Positions 22,300-33,084 of a DNA stretch of 64,000 nt are shown piece by piece. The stretch is from Heterobilharzia americana (taxonomy: Eukaryota; Platyhelminthes; Trematoda; Strigeidida; Schistosomatidae), in assembly GCA_944470555.2 (NCBI GenBank), contig OX104127.1:56948140-57012139 (forward strand). Direction: 5' to 3'. The translations under genes were made by a program, and so were the position numbers. Position 1 is the first letter of the stretch; each line of letters starts with the position of its first letter. The notes beneath the pieces are model-generated. The model worked only from the letters and a program-made list of their open reading frames with translations, did not search any database and had not been told where the DNA came from.

Positions 22300-22915
22300 C
22301 ATTCATCTATAATCTTCTTTCCTTCCAGTATTTGGTTATTCAACATCTAAATAAACCTTCCGTAAAGAGATGAGGTAAAAAAAAGAATACTCAGAGACAT
22401 TCAACTATGAACAATGAAGTTAATGATGATCGAAAAATCTTTTTGGTAACTTACCATTTATTCATCTTGACTTTTAAAAGTTTACAACTTTCTCCAACAC
22501 AATTAGTTTCACATTCTAAACATTCAGTAGTCTTGTAGATGCAGTTGTTCTGTGTCATCCTACGAATTGTATCTTTCACTTTTACTGAGATCGTTCTTAA
22601 CGAATTTGAAGGTTTAAAACAGACTTTAATAGAATGCTAAGCAGATATTTTTTTAGTCTATTCAGAAGTACCTTTCTGTTATGTTTTATTCAAAGAACAA
22701 CTGAAGGTAAATTGAATATGAAAATATACTGAAAAGCAACACATTCCCATAAATTATTTAAACTTTCAATGGGATCATTCAACTATCATAAAAACTAGTG
22801 TCCCATTGAACCTATTAAACAAACTGAAAAACATTGTAACCGATCCTAATGATTTGGTAAATGAAAACTTCAGAATAAAGTATGGTTTAATGGAGAATGG
22901 ATACTCTAAAACGTT
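22300..22915. other. Stretch with no recognisable element
   Basis: AT-rich, no ORF of note, no repeat recognised. Confidence 0.4.
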
Positions 22916-22920
22916 TTTTA

Positions 22921-23250
22921 AAAACAAGTGTGGGGATCTTCTGCTCTCAGCATAAAGAACAAGATCCAGATTTTCAACACCAACTTCAAGTTAATGCTTC
23001 TATGTGACGGTTCAGAAACTTGGCGCGTTACTAAAGGGATTTTCTAACAAACTACAGACATTCATCAACAGTTGCCGCCTACGCTGGCTCATTACTGAAG
23101 CTCAGATGGCCACAATAATAAGAATACTCAACAAGAAACTATGGCTAGCTGCATCCACAACGAACCAACCAAGAATCTACCGCCCAACAAATATGCAGAA
23201 GAAGAGAGTGGAGATGGATTGGATGGCATACTCTAAGAAGGCCGATTGGG
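22921..23250 (+). mobile_element. RTE-A 3' portion, left arm of a foldback
   Basis: Plus-strand RTE-A from 'gtgtggggatcttctgc' through 'agattttcaacacc' and the 'gctggctcattactgaagctcagatgg' block, ending abruptly before the usual tail. 22921-23166 is inverted-complementary, with indels, to 23249-23545. Confidence 0.7.
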
Positions 23251-24040
23251 GTTCGTTCCTTGTGGATCCAGCTAGCCATAGTTCCTTGTTGATTATTCTT
23301 ATTATTGTGGCCATCTGAGCTTCAGTAACGAGCCAGCGTAGGCGGCAGCTGTTCATATCATACATGTCTGCAGTTTGTTGGAAATACTTTTTGTAACACG
23401 CCAACACATTCAGCCATCACATAGAAGTACTGACTTACTTGACTGAATTGATGTTGAAAATCCGGATGTTATTCATGCATTGTGCTTAGTGAAGTGCAAT
23501 AGATCTCCACATTGATTTCAGATTAATGGAGGCCGGTTTTCTGTCTTTCCGATCCTGGCTGCTTTGACATCCTCATCTGTACCTGTGCCGCTTCCTGTAG
23601 GTGTTGCTGAAAGAGGTTACTTTCTCTAAGTTTCTCCCGTTGATGGTGATTGGTGCTTGTTGTTTTTGGTTGGGTATCTTCATCACCTTTATCCTGTCTA
23701 CATTCACTTGAAGTCGCATCTTTCTTGGCTGTCCTGCCTCTTGTGTCAACTTGTTGGTTTCCGACTGTAGATCTTCGAGTTTGTGCCACAAGACATTAGA
23801 CATAAATCATCACTGGGGAAATCCAAATCTCCTTGTGTGTTCTTTTTATAGGTCCAGCCAGTGTATGTCCATCTTTTCACAGCTCATCACTGTTTGCTAC
23901 ATGATCGAGTCCAGTCCAGTCGACCACAATCAAGAAGATGATGGGTAATAGTAGGCTGCAGCCTTGTCTTACTCCTGTCTTTGCTTGAAAAGCTTTGCTG
24001 TGCTTCCCATTATGGATCATTTGACATATAAGGAGAGAAT
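23250..24040 (-). pseudogene. RTE-A portion, right arm of a foldback, with RT box region
   Basis: Minus strand. 24040-23900 matches the region before the catalytic box. 23830-23770 covers the FADD region ('DFPSDDLCLMS', a decayed FADD). 23803-23573 encodes 'KLEDLQSETNKLTQE' and 'LQVNVDRIKVMKIPNQKQQ' then 'ITINGRNLEKV', a relatively well-kept stretch. The 3' tail is missing because the copy joins the plus-strand copy at 23250. Confidence 0.7.
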
Positions 24041-24640
24041 AACTCCCGGTTAAATACGCGACATATTTCTTTCGCTTATAAACCTGCCGTCAACATAAAT
24101 GACAGTTACCTTGAAGTTTTGATAAAACAAAGCGAGTTTTACAATTTTCTCTATAGTCTATTTAAACAATATGAACATCATTTTTAACTGACAGTCTTTT
24201 CATTATTCTTTCATTTCCTCCGACTATTTTTAATATTCGATACAATTCCTGTCAGTTAACAAGTTTTAACACCTAATAAAAACAATTTTTTTTGGTGGGG
24301 GGACGGGGGTAGATCAATTTCAACGAAATAGGCACTTTTTTATTTGTGAATGATGAAGTTTTCATGGAAAAAGAAAACACTTTTGTCCAATATACTGGAT
24401 ATTCTCTATCATAAATTTATATAATCTATTTGAAAATTGATAAGTTGGCATTAATGTAGAAGACAGTTAAATGGTTCAATGTGTAGGAAGAAATAAAACG
24501 GTAAAAATAACTCATGAAATAAGTCTATGAATAAAAGTAATTGACAAACACTATTACAGTATAGAATCTGGACAACACTCAGAACTAAATAACATGACAA
24601 TGATAAGTCAGTGTTCTTGATCCAGATGATGTCTGTGTCT
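24041..24640. other. Stretch with no recognisable element
   Basis: AT-rich, with a G-run (ggtggggggacggggg) at 24293-24310. No ORF with a recognisable domain. Confidence 0.4.
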
Positions 24641-24886
24641 AGAAAGACAATGAAAGCTTCTTCACAATTAAGCAACCTACTTCAGAGGTAACAATACAAC
24701 CAAGAGCATCCACATGAGCTAAAATTATTCTCCACTATTTCAAAATTATACAAGCGTAACACGCTACATGTTGTTCGAAGATGAGAGAATGTTCCCACAA
24801 AAGAACAACTATTCTTTCTCTATAAGTGTCTACGTCAGCATGTTCTGCCGAAGAGTTTCAGATATAGACCACTGATTAACTGTCCA
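24640..24886 (+). mobile_element. PLE terminal-repeat-like fragment
   Basis: 'gaaagcttc...caattaagcaacctacttcagaggtaacaatacaaccaagag' matches the end of the PLE at 32385-32440, so this is PLE 3'/terminal sequence lying immediately upstream of a PLE N-terminus, in the same orientation. Tandem PLE arrangements with partial terminal repeats are known for the class; here it is inferred. Confidence 0.5.
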
Positions 24887-25880
24887 ATGGGATGGAAAGT
24901 AGCTGAACAAAGTGGAAGACTAATAGTACAATTGATGATCACAGATGCATATCATCGGATTCAGAAGTACCAATTCGTGATTAACAAGCAAAAGACAAAA
25001 CTAGAAGGCATACTCACGACACAATACATGATAATGCTGAAAACTGCAATTGAAAAATCAAGGAGACGATACAAAGAACAACAAAGAAACATCTTCAGGA
25101 AAAAGCTACTCAAAATCTCAGAAATCCCTCTAACCGATGAAACAAACGACTGCGTTGTCAACTTATTAAATAAACCACCAACAAAAATGGAAGAACTTCT
25201 CCTTCAAAAAGGATTGAATTACAATACAATAGATGCCTTGAAACCAGAATTCTTTGTGGCATTAGAATCCTCAATTAAAACATCAGGATTAAATGAGGTC
25301 ACTCAACAAGAAATACGTTAAACAATCGTACCAATGCTCAAATGAACACTGAAGAATAGAAAACATAAAAAAGGCTGAAAAATAGGAAATATACCGTTCT
25401 ACTTCCAGTAGACAAAAGACGCACTACAGTAGTCATACACAAAGAAGACTACATCAAGAAGGTAGAGAAATTACTCAAAGACAAAAATGTATATCAACCA
25501 CTTGAAACCAACCCTATCCAAAAGTTCGACAACCAGATCAATAAAACCTTGAACGAACTCTTCGAAGCAGAAGAAATAACACAGTAAGACAAATGAAGAA
25601 TGAAATCGAATGGATCTGTCCTTCCTCAATTCTACGGCACACCAAAACTACACAAACCCGATATCCATCTACGACCAATAATCTCACTTCCGGGAACTGC
25701 AACATACAACATATCAAAAGAACTTTCGAGAAAACTGAAGCACTTCGTCCAGTCATGTGGATATTCTATCAAGTCACCAACAGAATTCTTAGAAAAGATC
25801 AACAATATTAACATAGAAAACGATGAGTTAATGATATCCTTCGATGTTAAAGCACTTTACACATCCATCGAACCTCTTTA
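24887..25880 (+). pseudogene. PLE N-terminal and RT fingers fragment (unit 1)
   Basis: The longest continuous frame is 24887-25321 (144 codons): 'RRRYKEQQRNIFRKKLLKIS', then LQKGLNYNT...LKPEFFVALESS, the PLE N-terminal region. After a stop the frame resumes as 'TVLLPVDKRRTTVVIHKEDY', the RT1 block, and then 25600-25880 gives 'PQFYGTPKLHKPDIHLRPI', the 'ISKELSRKLKHF' helix and SFDVKALYTSIE (motif A). It breaks off right after motif A at 25880, where minus-strand PLE sequence begins. Stops and the missing palm make it non-functional. Confidence 0.82.
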
Positions 25881-26720
25881 TATCTGGGACAGGTGCAGAA
25901 TCATTGCCATTTGGTGTTGATTCGATAATCACAGATTCGGTTATCAATCTCTCTCTCCCTCCTCCCCACTGAGTTAGTTTTCAACACTGTCGCTCTATCC
26001 CACCCCATTGTGTAATTGTGTGTAATGGCGTGCATAGCTATAGTCGAGCTTTTCTCTAGATTTCTTATCTTATCAACATCTACTAATCTTGACTCAACAT
26101 AGCACTTTTATGTTCTGTTATTCTAATCGAACCTGGTTAACTACTATGACCTGAGTATTTGACATCGAAATGATTGCAGGGGATTTAGTAAACCAGATTA
26201 TTTTGCTAATTTCAAGCAAGTTTGTTGGTTTGAATGTTACTCTAATCCTAGCCAACCTTATTGAGAATTTTTCGTAATGCTTCTGAGGTGCCTTCCTTGT
26301 ATGGTAACACAGTAGAGGTTTTGAATTCTTGCTCAACTCTGTCACCATTATTACTATTAGTAGTAGAATTATTATTATTGTTATTATTATTAACACCCCC
26401 TGTAATACTACTACTTCTGCTCATATTTTCCTTTGTATTTCCAGTGAATTTATTTATAAATTGGTGAGAGTAATTATTGTGACACAAGGTATTCTGGTGT
26501 ACTAGTAAACTTCTTCTTCCTATTACCTATATATTTAACTAAGCCAACTTGAAATGACATGGGCTGAAATAATTTGAAGCCTAAATAGCGACCCGAATGA
26601 AGAAGAATTCCTATGGACACTAGTCTATAGATTTCCGTCTTGTTTTCGTTCAATCTTGCAACCCAACATTACTACCTCACCTTCATCACTTTGTAAGGTA
26701 GAGGGAAAAAAGCTTAGCCA
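25880..26720 (-). pseudogene. PLE C-terminal fragment and 3' UTR (inverted, unit 1)
   Basis: Minus-strand PLE piece collinear with 3390-4290: a linker with 'STVLPYKEGTSEALRKILNKV' cut to its first part (STVLPYKEGTSEALRKIL), 'ISMSNTQVIVVNQVRLE', the decayed counterpart of the GIY-YIG start and RITEHK region, and the UTR at 25920-26110. It abuts the plus-strand RT fragment at 25880. Confidence 0.7.
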
Positions 26721-26734
26721 AGTCAAGATAAGTA

Positions 26735-26935
26735 GATGCTAATAACATGGTAAATTTCGAAAAAAGCTTAGTTATATCTATGCACGCAATTGCCTACAAT
26801 CACATAGTAGGGATGGATAGACCAACAGCTAGAACAAAGACTAAACTATTAAAAAAAGCCATAACCAAATCTCACAGACTTGATAAGGAAGTTAAGATAT
26901 TCCATAATCAAATGATTATTAGTTCTGGATAACAT
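26735..26935 (+). mobile_element. PLE UTR fragment (plus strand)
   Basis: Contains 'gttatatctatgcacgcaattgcctacaatcacata', the reverse complement of the UTR block at 26010-26050 and 3505-3550. A diverged relative is at 50245-50330. The 61-codon ORF over it is not a recognisable protein. Confidence 0.5.
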
Positions 26936-27139
26936 TGAACTATGCATAATAACTACAACTGACCACCAAAAAGATATTATATATGTCTCATACGAGGATA
27001 TTCAACAGAATGCATAAACTTTCATGGTTTCTCGTTATTTGTGTACCACTCTTGCCAACAAGGTGCTTTACACAAACAATTTTCTTTAGAATACTAACAT
27101 TTTCTGAAGAAAATATTAAAATATTCTTGTGTCTTGGTT

Positions 27140-27355
27140 GTATTGTGTTCTCTAAGCTGGATTGTTTAATCGTGAAGCTTTCATCGTCTCGCTTCTACAC
27201 AACATCATCAGCACTAACTTCAGTATGAAGTAATGAGATGTCAATATCTCTCCGTGAATGATTCAGTGGCTTGCTCTGACGATGTGGTCTGTGATTGGTT
27301 ATTTCCTTCGATTGTTGTGTCATTGACTGACTACATAGATTTTCCTGAGATTTTG
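27140..27355 (-). mobile_element. PLE terminal-region fragment, minus strand
   Basis: The reverse complement matches 32240-32440, the region after the GIY-YIG domain of the main PLE, including 'tcacagagca' and 'catgattaaacaaccc.gctta'. It lies immediately upstream of, and inverted to, the PLE N-terminus at 27355, so the coding region is flanked by inverted terminal sequence. Confidence 0.65.
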
Positions 27356-28196
27356 ACAACGATAATTGAAAAATCAAGTAGACGATACAAAGAACAACGA
27401 AGTAAAGTCCCCAGGAAAAAGCTACTCAAAATCTCAGAAGCACCTATAACAGAAGAAACAAACAACTGCTTTATCAACTTATCAAAACAAACACTAACGA
27501 AAATAGAAGGACGTTTCCTTCAAAAAGGATTGAATTACAACACAATAGATGCCTTGAAACCAGAATTCTTTGTGGCATTAGAATCCTCAATTAAAACATC
27601 AGGATTAAATGAGGTCACTCAACAAGAAATACGTTAAACAATCGTACCAATGCTCAAATGAACACTGAAGAATAGAAAACATTAGAAAGGCTGAAAAATA
27701 GGAAATATACCGTTCTACTTCCAGTAGACAAAAGACGCACTACAGTAGTCATACACAAAGAAGACTACATCAAGAAGGTAGAGAAATTACTCAAAGACAA
27801 AAATGTATATCAACCACTTGAAACCAACCCTATCCAAAAGTTCGACAACCAGATAAATAAAACCTTGAACGAACTCTTCGAAGCAGAAGAAATAACACAG
27901 CAAGACAAATGAAGAATGAAATCGAATGGATCTGTCCTTCCTCAATTCTACGGCAGACCGAAACTACACAAACCCGATATCCATCTACGACCAATAATCT
28001 CACTTCCGGGAACTGCAACATACAACATATCAAAAGAACTTTCGAGAAAACTGAAGCACTTCGTCCAGTCATGTGGATATTCTATCAAGTCACCAACAGA
28101 ATTCTTAGAAAAGATCAACAATATTAACATAGAAAACGATGAGTTAATGATATCCTTCGATGTTAAAGCACTTTACACATCCATCGAACCTCTTTA
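27355..28196 (+). pseudogene. PLE N-terminal and RT fingers fragment (unit 2)
   Basis: Same content as 24887-25880 from 25040 on: 27361-27637 encodes 'SSRRYKEQRSKVPRKKLLKI' and LQKGLNYNT...LESS, and 27916-28196 encodes 'PQFYGRPKLHKPDIHLRPI' through SFDVKALYTSIE. It breaks at the same point after motif A as unit 1, because the break lies inside the duplicated segment. Confidence 0.8.
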
Positions 28197-29036
28197 TATC
28201 TGGGACAGGTGCAGAATCATTGCCATTTGGTGTTGATTCGATAATCACAGATTCGGTTATCAATCTCTCTCTCCCTCCTCCCCACTGAGTTAGTTTTCAA
28301 CACTGTCGCTCTATCCCACCCCATTGTGTAATTGTGTGTAATGGCGTGCATAGCTATAGTCGAGCTTTTCTCTAGATTTCTTATCTTATCAACATCTACT
28401 AATCTTGACTCAACATAGCACTTTTATGTTCTGTTATTCTAATCGAACCTGGTTAACTACTATGACCTGAGTATTTGACATCGAAATGATTGCAGGGGAT
28501 TTAGTAAACCAGATTATTTTGCTAATTTCAAGCAAGTTTGTTGGTTTGAATGTTACTCTAATCCTAGCCAACCTTATTGAGAATTTTTCGTAATGCTTCT
28601 GAGGTGCCTTCCTTGTATGGTAACACAGTAGAGGTTTTGAATTCTTGCTCAACTCTGTCACCATTATTACTATTAGTAGTAGAATTATTATTATTGTTAT
28701 TATTATTAACACCCCTGTAATACTACTACTTCTGCTCATATTTTCCTTTGTATTTCCAGTGAATTTATTTATAAATTGGTGAGAGTAATTATTGTGACAC
28801 AAGGTATTCTGGTGTACTAGTAAACTTCTTCTTCCTATTACCTATATATTTAACTAAGCCAACTTGAAATGACATGGGCTGAAATAATTTGAAGCCTAAA
28901 TAGCGACCCGAATGAAGAAGAATTCCTATGGACACTAGTCTATAGATTTCCGTCTTGTTTTCGTTCAATCTTGCAACCCAACATTACTACCTCACCTTCA
29001 TCACTTTGTAAGGTAGAGGGAAAAAAGCTTAGCCAA
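28196..29036 (-). pseudogene. PLE C-terminal fragment and 3' UTR (inverted, unit 2)
   Basis: Duplicate of 25880-26720. A one-base deletion in the C-run near 28711 joins two frames into a 122-codon ORF (28434-28802), which explains its longer length. There is no additional domain. Confidence 0.7.
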
Positions 29037-29454
29037 GTCAAGATAAGTAGATGCTAATAACATGGTAAATTTCGAAAAAAGCTTAGTTATATCTATGCAC
29101 GCAATTGCCTACAATCACATAGTAGGGATGGATAGACCAACAGCTAGAACAAAGACTAAACTATTAAAAAAAGCCATAACCAAATCTCACAGACTTGATA
29201 AGGAAGTTAAGATATTCCATAATCAAATGATTATTAGTTCTGGATAACATTGAACTATGCATAATAACTACAACTGACCACCAAAAAGATATTATATATG
29301 TCTCATACGAGGATATTCAACAGAATGCATAAACTTTCATGGTTTCTCGTTATTTGTGTACCACTCTTGCCAACAAGGTGCTTTACACAAACAATTTTCT
29401 TTAGAATACTAACATTTTCTGAAGAAAATATTAAAATATTCTTGTGTCTTGGTT

Positions 29455-29670
29455 GTATTGTGTTCTCTAAGCTGGATTGTTTAATCGTGAAGCTTTCATC
29501 GTCTCGCTTCTACACAACATCATCAGCACTAACTTCAGTATGAAGTAATGAGATGTCAATATCTCTCCGTGAATGATTCAGTGGCTTGCTCTGACGATGT
29601 GGTCTGTGATTGGTTATTTCCTTCGATTGTTGTGTCATTGACTGACTACATAGATTTTCCTGAGATTTTG
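29455..29670 (-). mobile_element. PLE terminal-region fragment, minus strand (second copy)
   Basis: Duplicate of 27140-27355, again inverted and directly upstream of a PLE N-terminus at 29670. Confidence 0.65.
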
Positions 29671-30610
29671 ACAACGATAATTGAAAAATCAAGTAGACGA
29701 TACAAAGAACAACGAAGTAAAGTCCCCAGGAAAAAGCTACTCAAAATCTCAGAAGCACCTATAACAGAAGAAACAAACAACTGCTTTATCAACTTATCAA
29801 AACAAACACTAACGAAAATAGAAGGACGTTTCCTTCAAAAAGGATTGAATTACAACACAATAGATACCTTGAAACCAGAATTCTTTGTGGCATTAGAATC
29901 CTCAATTAAAACATCAGGATTAAATGAGGTCACTCAACAAGAAATACGTTAAACAATCGTACCACTGACCAGGCAGAAGAGACATCATGCTCAAATGAAC
30001 ACTGAAGAATAGAAAACATAAAAAAGGCTGAAAAATAGGAAACATACCGTTCTACTTCCAGCAGACAAAGGATGCACTACGGCAATCATGGTCAGAGAAG
30101 ACTACATTAGGAAAGCAGAGGAATTACTCAAAGACGAAAATGTGTATCAACCACTTGAAACCAACCCTATCCAGATCAATAAAATCTTGAAGAAACTCTT
30201 TAAAGCAGAAGAAGTCGGATGGACCTGTCCTTTCTTGGTTCTATGACGGACCTAAAATACACAAACCAGACATCCCTCTAATACCAACTGTCTCACTTCC
30301 GGGAAATCCAACATACAACAACATCAAGAGAACTTTTGAGGAAACTGAAGCACCACGTTCAGTCATGCGGACATTCCATCAAGTCTCCAATGGAATTCTT
30401 AGAAAAGATCAAAAGCTTTAACATATAAAACGATGAATTAATGGTATCCTTCGATGTCAAAGTACTAAACAAATCCATCGAACCACAAACGGCCAAACAA
30501 ACTATATCTCTCGTGCTCAATGAACATACAAACCTCTCAGAAAGCATAAAACTCAGGTGTTCACGTCAGATGGAACTCATCAGTCTTTGTCTGACAACAT
30601 ACTTCCAATT

Positions 30611-30832
30611 GTATTATTGATGGATCGTGTCTAGCAGTGGAATCCACGATGCGCATTTCGTCCTATTTGAGACTCACCGGTCAGCTGGATGTACATGCTG
30701 GCTCCCAGTGAGTGACGTTGTTCCCACAGGGATTCGGACTCGGGAGCGATCACTTCAAACACCAGCGCGTTATCCACTACACCACCGAGCCATGATAGCC
30801 ATTTCTTGAGCGACGGGTATAGTTTCAGTATA
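30611..30832 (-). mobile_element. SINE-1 copy, minus strand (left member of inverted pair)
   Basis: Minus strand: head with A-box-like 'tggtgtagtggataacgcg' (30792-30774) and B-box-like 'cgagtccgaatccc' (30745-30732), then the ribozyme region at 30640-30695 and the end near 30611. The hammerhead core reads CUGACCGGUGA with a four-base insertion, followed by GUCUC, the loop, and GGACGAAA. The stem I arms (AUCCAG, and UGGAUUCC after the cleavage segment) are partly kept. Confidence 0.75.
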
Positions 30833-30864
30833 AATGTTTTCATATCATACCGTCGTTGCTCGGA

Positions 30865-31161
30865 CAGGATTGATCGGTGGTGTAGTGGATAACGCCCTGG
30901 GGTTTGAAGCGATCGCCCCCAAGTCCGATTCCCGGTGGGAACAACATCACTCACTGGGAGTCAGCAGGTACATCCAGCTGACTGGTGAGTCTCAAATAGA
31001 ACGAAATGTGCATCGTGGATTCCACTGCTAGCCACGATCCATCATTAATACAATAAGAACGCAGGCAATATCGGGGCATCCACACAGGAGCCCATATGCC
31101 AATAGAGACCGATCCATTCGGTCCAATCAATGACGGTGTCATATAAAAACAATTATACTAA
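30865..31161 (+). mobile_element. SINE-1 copy, plus strand (right member of inverted pair)
   Basis: Head 'ggtggtgtagtggataacgccctgggg' begins at 30868, its B-box-like 'aagtccgattcccgg' is at 30920, and 'catcactcactgggagtcagcagg' follows. The ribozyme is at 30972-31020 with core CUGACUGGUGA, the same kind of insertion as its inverted partner. The full tail runs to about 31140. The pair together is flanked by a 12-bp direct repeat, 'atacttccaatt', at 30599-30610 and 31162-31173. Confidence 0.78.
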
Positions 31162-32454
31162 ATACTTCCAATTCAATAGCAAGATGTACAAACATATGAA
31201 AAGAACTCTAATGGCGTCACCAACATCCGGACTAATTGTAGAAGCGGTGATGCAGAGACTGGAAACATCATTCTACTTGTGATTAAACCAAAAATTTCGA
31301 TTCGCTATGTGGACGACACTTTTGTCACAGTTTGATCAACAACGTTTTCAATGGTATCAAACTCCCAGTGGAGAAAGAGTGAAACAACCAACTATCATTC
31401 CTGGATGCTTTAGTCAGTAGGACAAACACCGGAAAGCTGGAAACTCAAGTGTACAGAAAGCCAACACACAATAAACAAACCCTCAACTACAATAGCAACA
31501 TCCAAACAACACACAAAATCAGTTGAGTGCAGACTCCATTCAAAAAAGAGACAACACACTGCACTGCAGTACAACAACTTCATGCAGAAACAAACAAAAT
31601 TACTGGATGTCTATCCTATCCACCAAACTTTATCACAACATGCCCATCCCGCACATCATCAACTACAAAGTCATTCACAGAAATCAACAAACACACCATC
31701 CTACCACATACATAAAGAACACATCAGAAATCATGACAAGATTACTGAGACAAACCACTTGGAATTGGTGTGGCCACACATAAACCAACAAATTCCCTAC
31801 AAACACAGTTATGCAGACCAAAGGGGATGCAACAAGCAAAGAAGACAGACAAACCAAATATCATTCACAAAATCAACTTCAATAACTGTAGTCAACACTA
31901 TACATTGGACAAAGTGGTCGCCCACCTTCGCCTTCGTCATTTGCATAAACACCGATTAGCTATTAAACGTCACACGCACACACAACATTTCGTCACTCAT
32001 TTCAATGCACATGGATTACAACAATGGACATGAATTCAATTTCGATAGTATAGAAATGTTAGATGAAGAGAGAGGAGACACGAAGAATATCATGGGAGAA
32101 TTCCTGGAAGCTTAGCATTCAGGTCAATCAGTTAGCAATCGACGGATGTATTCACATAGACCCAATCTACCAACCGATGAGAAAAATGATGAACGATAGA
32201 AAGGTGAGAGGTGAAGCAGAAGAACAGGCAACAGTGAAATCTATACAGTCAGTCAATGACACAACTGTTAAAGGAAATAACCAATCACAGAGCATTTTGT
32301 CAAGGCAAAATCATGGAGAGATATTCACAGCTCATTACTTCCTAATGAAGTTAGTGGTGATGATGTTGTGTAGAAGCGAGACGATGAAACCTTCATGATT
32401 AAACAACCCAGCTTAGGGGATACAATACAACTAAGAGTTCAGACTTGTTCGCTC

Positions 32455-32885
32455 TAGATTAGCCTATCAGCTAGTATAGGTCCTAATGGTGAACCCATAA
32501 CCACTGCATCCGTTTGCCAGTATAGTTGATTATTAAACTGGAACTGAACACCTTTTTTCACAGAGGAACAGTAATCGTTTGAGTTCTGTTTTCTGCAATG
32601 TTAGTTAAGCAGACTGTTGACGGATTAGATCCACTGTGTTTCACTCACTGGCGTATTTGTTAACAATGAGTAAACATAAAGTGATACCATGAATGTATTA
32701 AAGGTACTTAACTTATCCAGTACTTCAGTGAACTGAAATTTATCCTTCAAGGTGTGATTTGTGAACGTTTTTTTCTTATGGGTTCCTAGTTCTTTGCTAA
32801 TCAATGAGGCAATTTGTGACAAGGTGAATTTTTCATAAACGAAATAGGTCTCAAAGGAACACTGGACTTATGGATTTTTGAAAGG
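32455..32885 (-). pseudogene. PLE RT fragment, motifs A to B'
   Basis: Minus strand. 32822-32625 encodes 'SLISKELGTHKKKTFTNHTL', then 'KFQFTEVLDKLSTFNTF' and a decayed motif A (SLYVYSLLTNTPVSET). After a stop, 32560-32460 encodes 'GVQFQFNNQLYWQTDAVVMG' followed by SPLGPILADRLI, a clear B' motif (xQTDGVAMGSPLGP in relatives). It is a different PLE lineage from the main copy, judging by residues. It lies tail-to-tail with the PLE ending at 32445. Confidence 0.78.
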
Positions 32886-33017
32886 CCGTACATGAAGGAT
32901 AGTCATGAACCTCTTGGTTTTGCAGCTGATGAAAGATGCATAAGTAAGGAATTCCAGAAGTGTTGTTCTCCTTATATAAATTTAACGTATGTCTGTTGCA
33001 TCATGGAAGCTGAAGTC

Positions 33018-33019
33018 CT

Positions 33020-33082
<63 letters not shown>
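33018..33082. repeat. (TA)n microsatellite at an RTE-A tail
   Basis: About 30 TA repeats immediately next to the 3' terminus of the RTE-A copy that starts at 33082. Confidence 0.95.

Positions 33083-33084
<2 letters not shown>

Larger units (their letters stand above)
25203..27517. repeat. Tandem duplication, unit 1 (2315 bp)
   Basis: Direct duplication with unit 2 at 27518-29832. The offset is 2316 bases at the left and 2315 after a one-base deletion in a C-run (26395 versus 28711). I count about six differences in 2.3 kb. The boundaries are approximate; the repeat does not start at a gene boundary. Confidence 0.85.
27518..29832. repeat. Tandem duplication, unit 2 (2315 bp)
   Basis: Direct copy of 25203-27517, nearly identical. 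A third, partial copy of the first ~130 bases (29833-29963) follows before divergence. Confidence 0.85.
29670..32445 (+). pseudogene. Most complete PLE: RT plus GIY-YIG, split by an inverted SINE pair
   Basis: Plus-strand domain order: N-terminus 29676-29952 (134-codon ORF). RT1 and fingers 30030-30400 in broken frames. Motif A 'SFDVKVLNKSIEPQTAK' at about 30448-30500. The next block ends 'LISLCLTTYFQ' at about 30608. There the inverted SINE-1 pair 30611-31161 intervenes, and coding resumes at 31163 with 'YFQFNSKMYKHMKRT', then SPTSGLI (B'), RYVDDTFVTV (catalytic box intact, 31294-31323) and VYRKPTHNKQ. The GIY-YIG region is at 31870-32035 (NNCSQHY.LDK...HKHRLAIKRH), followed by 'FNFDSIEMLDEERGDT' and 'RRMYSHRPNLPTDE', the usual PLE C-terminus. 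Stops and frameshifts are frequent, so it is a pseudogene. RT and endonuclease together would support retrotransposition in an intact copy. Confidence 0.85.

Noticed and set aside
24887..25321. 144-codon ORF as a host gene
   Set aside because: Its residues recur in the PLE copies at 27361 and 29676, and the downstream frame carries PLE RT motifs.
33018..33082. (TA)n as part of the RTE-A tail
   Set aside because: Other RTE-A copies end in (ATT)n, so the TA run is more likely the insertion site or a later expansion; left as a separate microsatellite.
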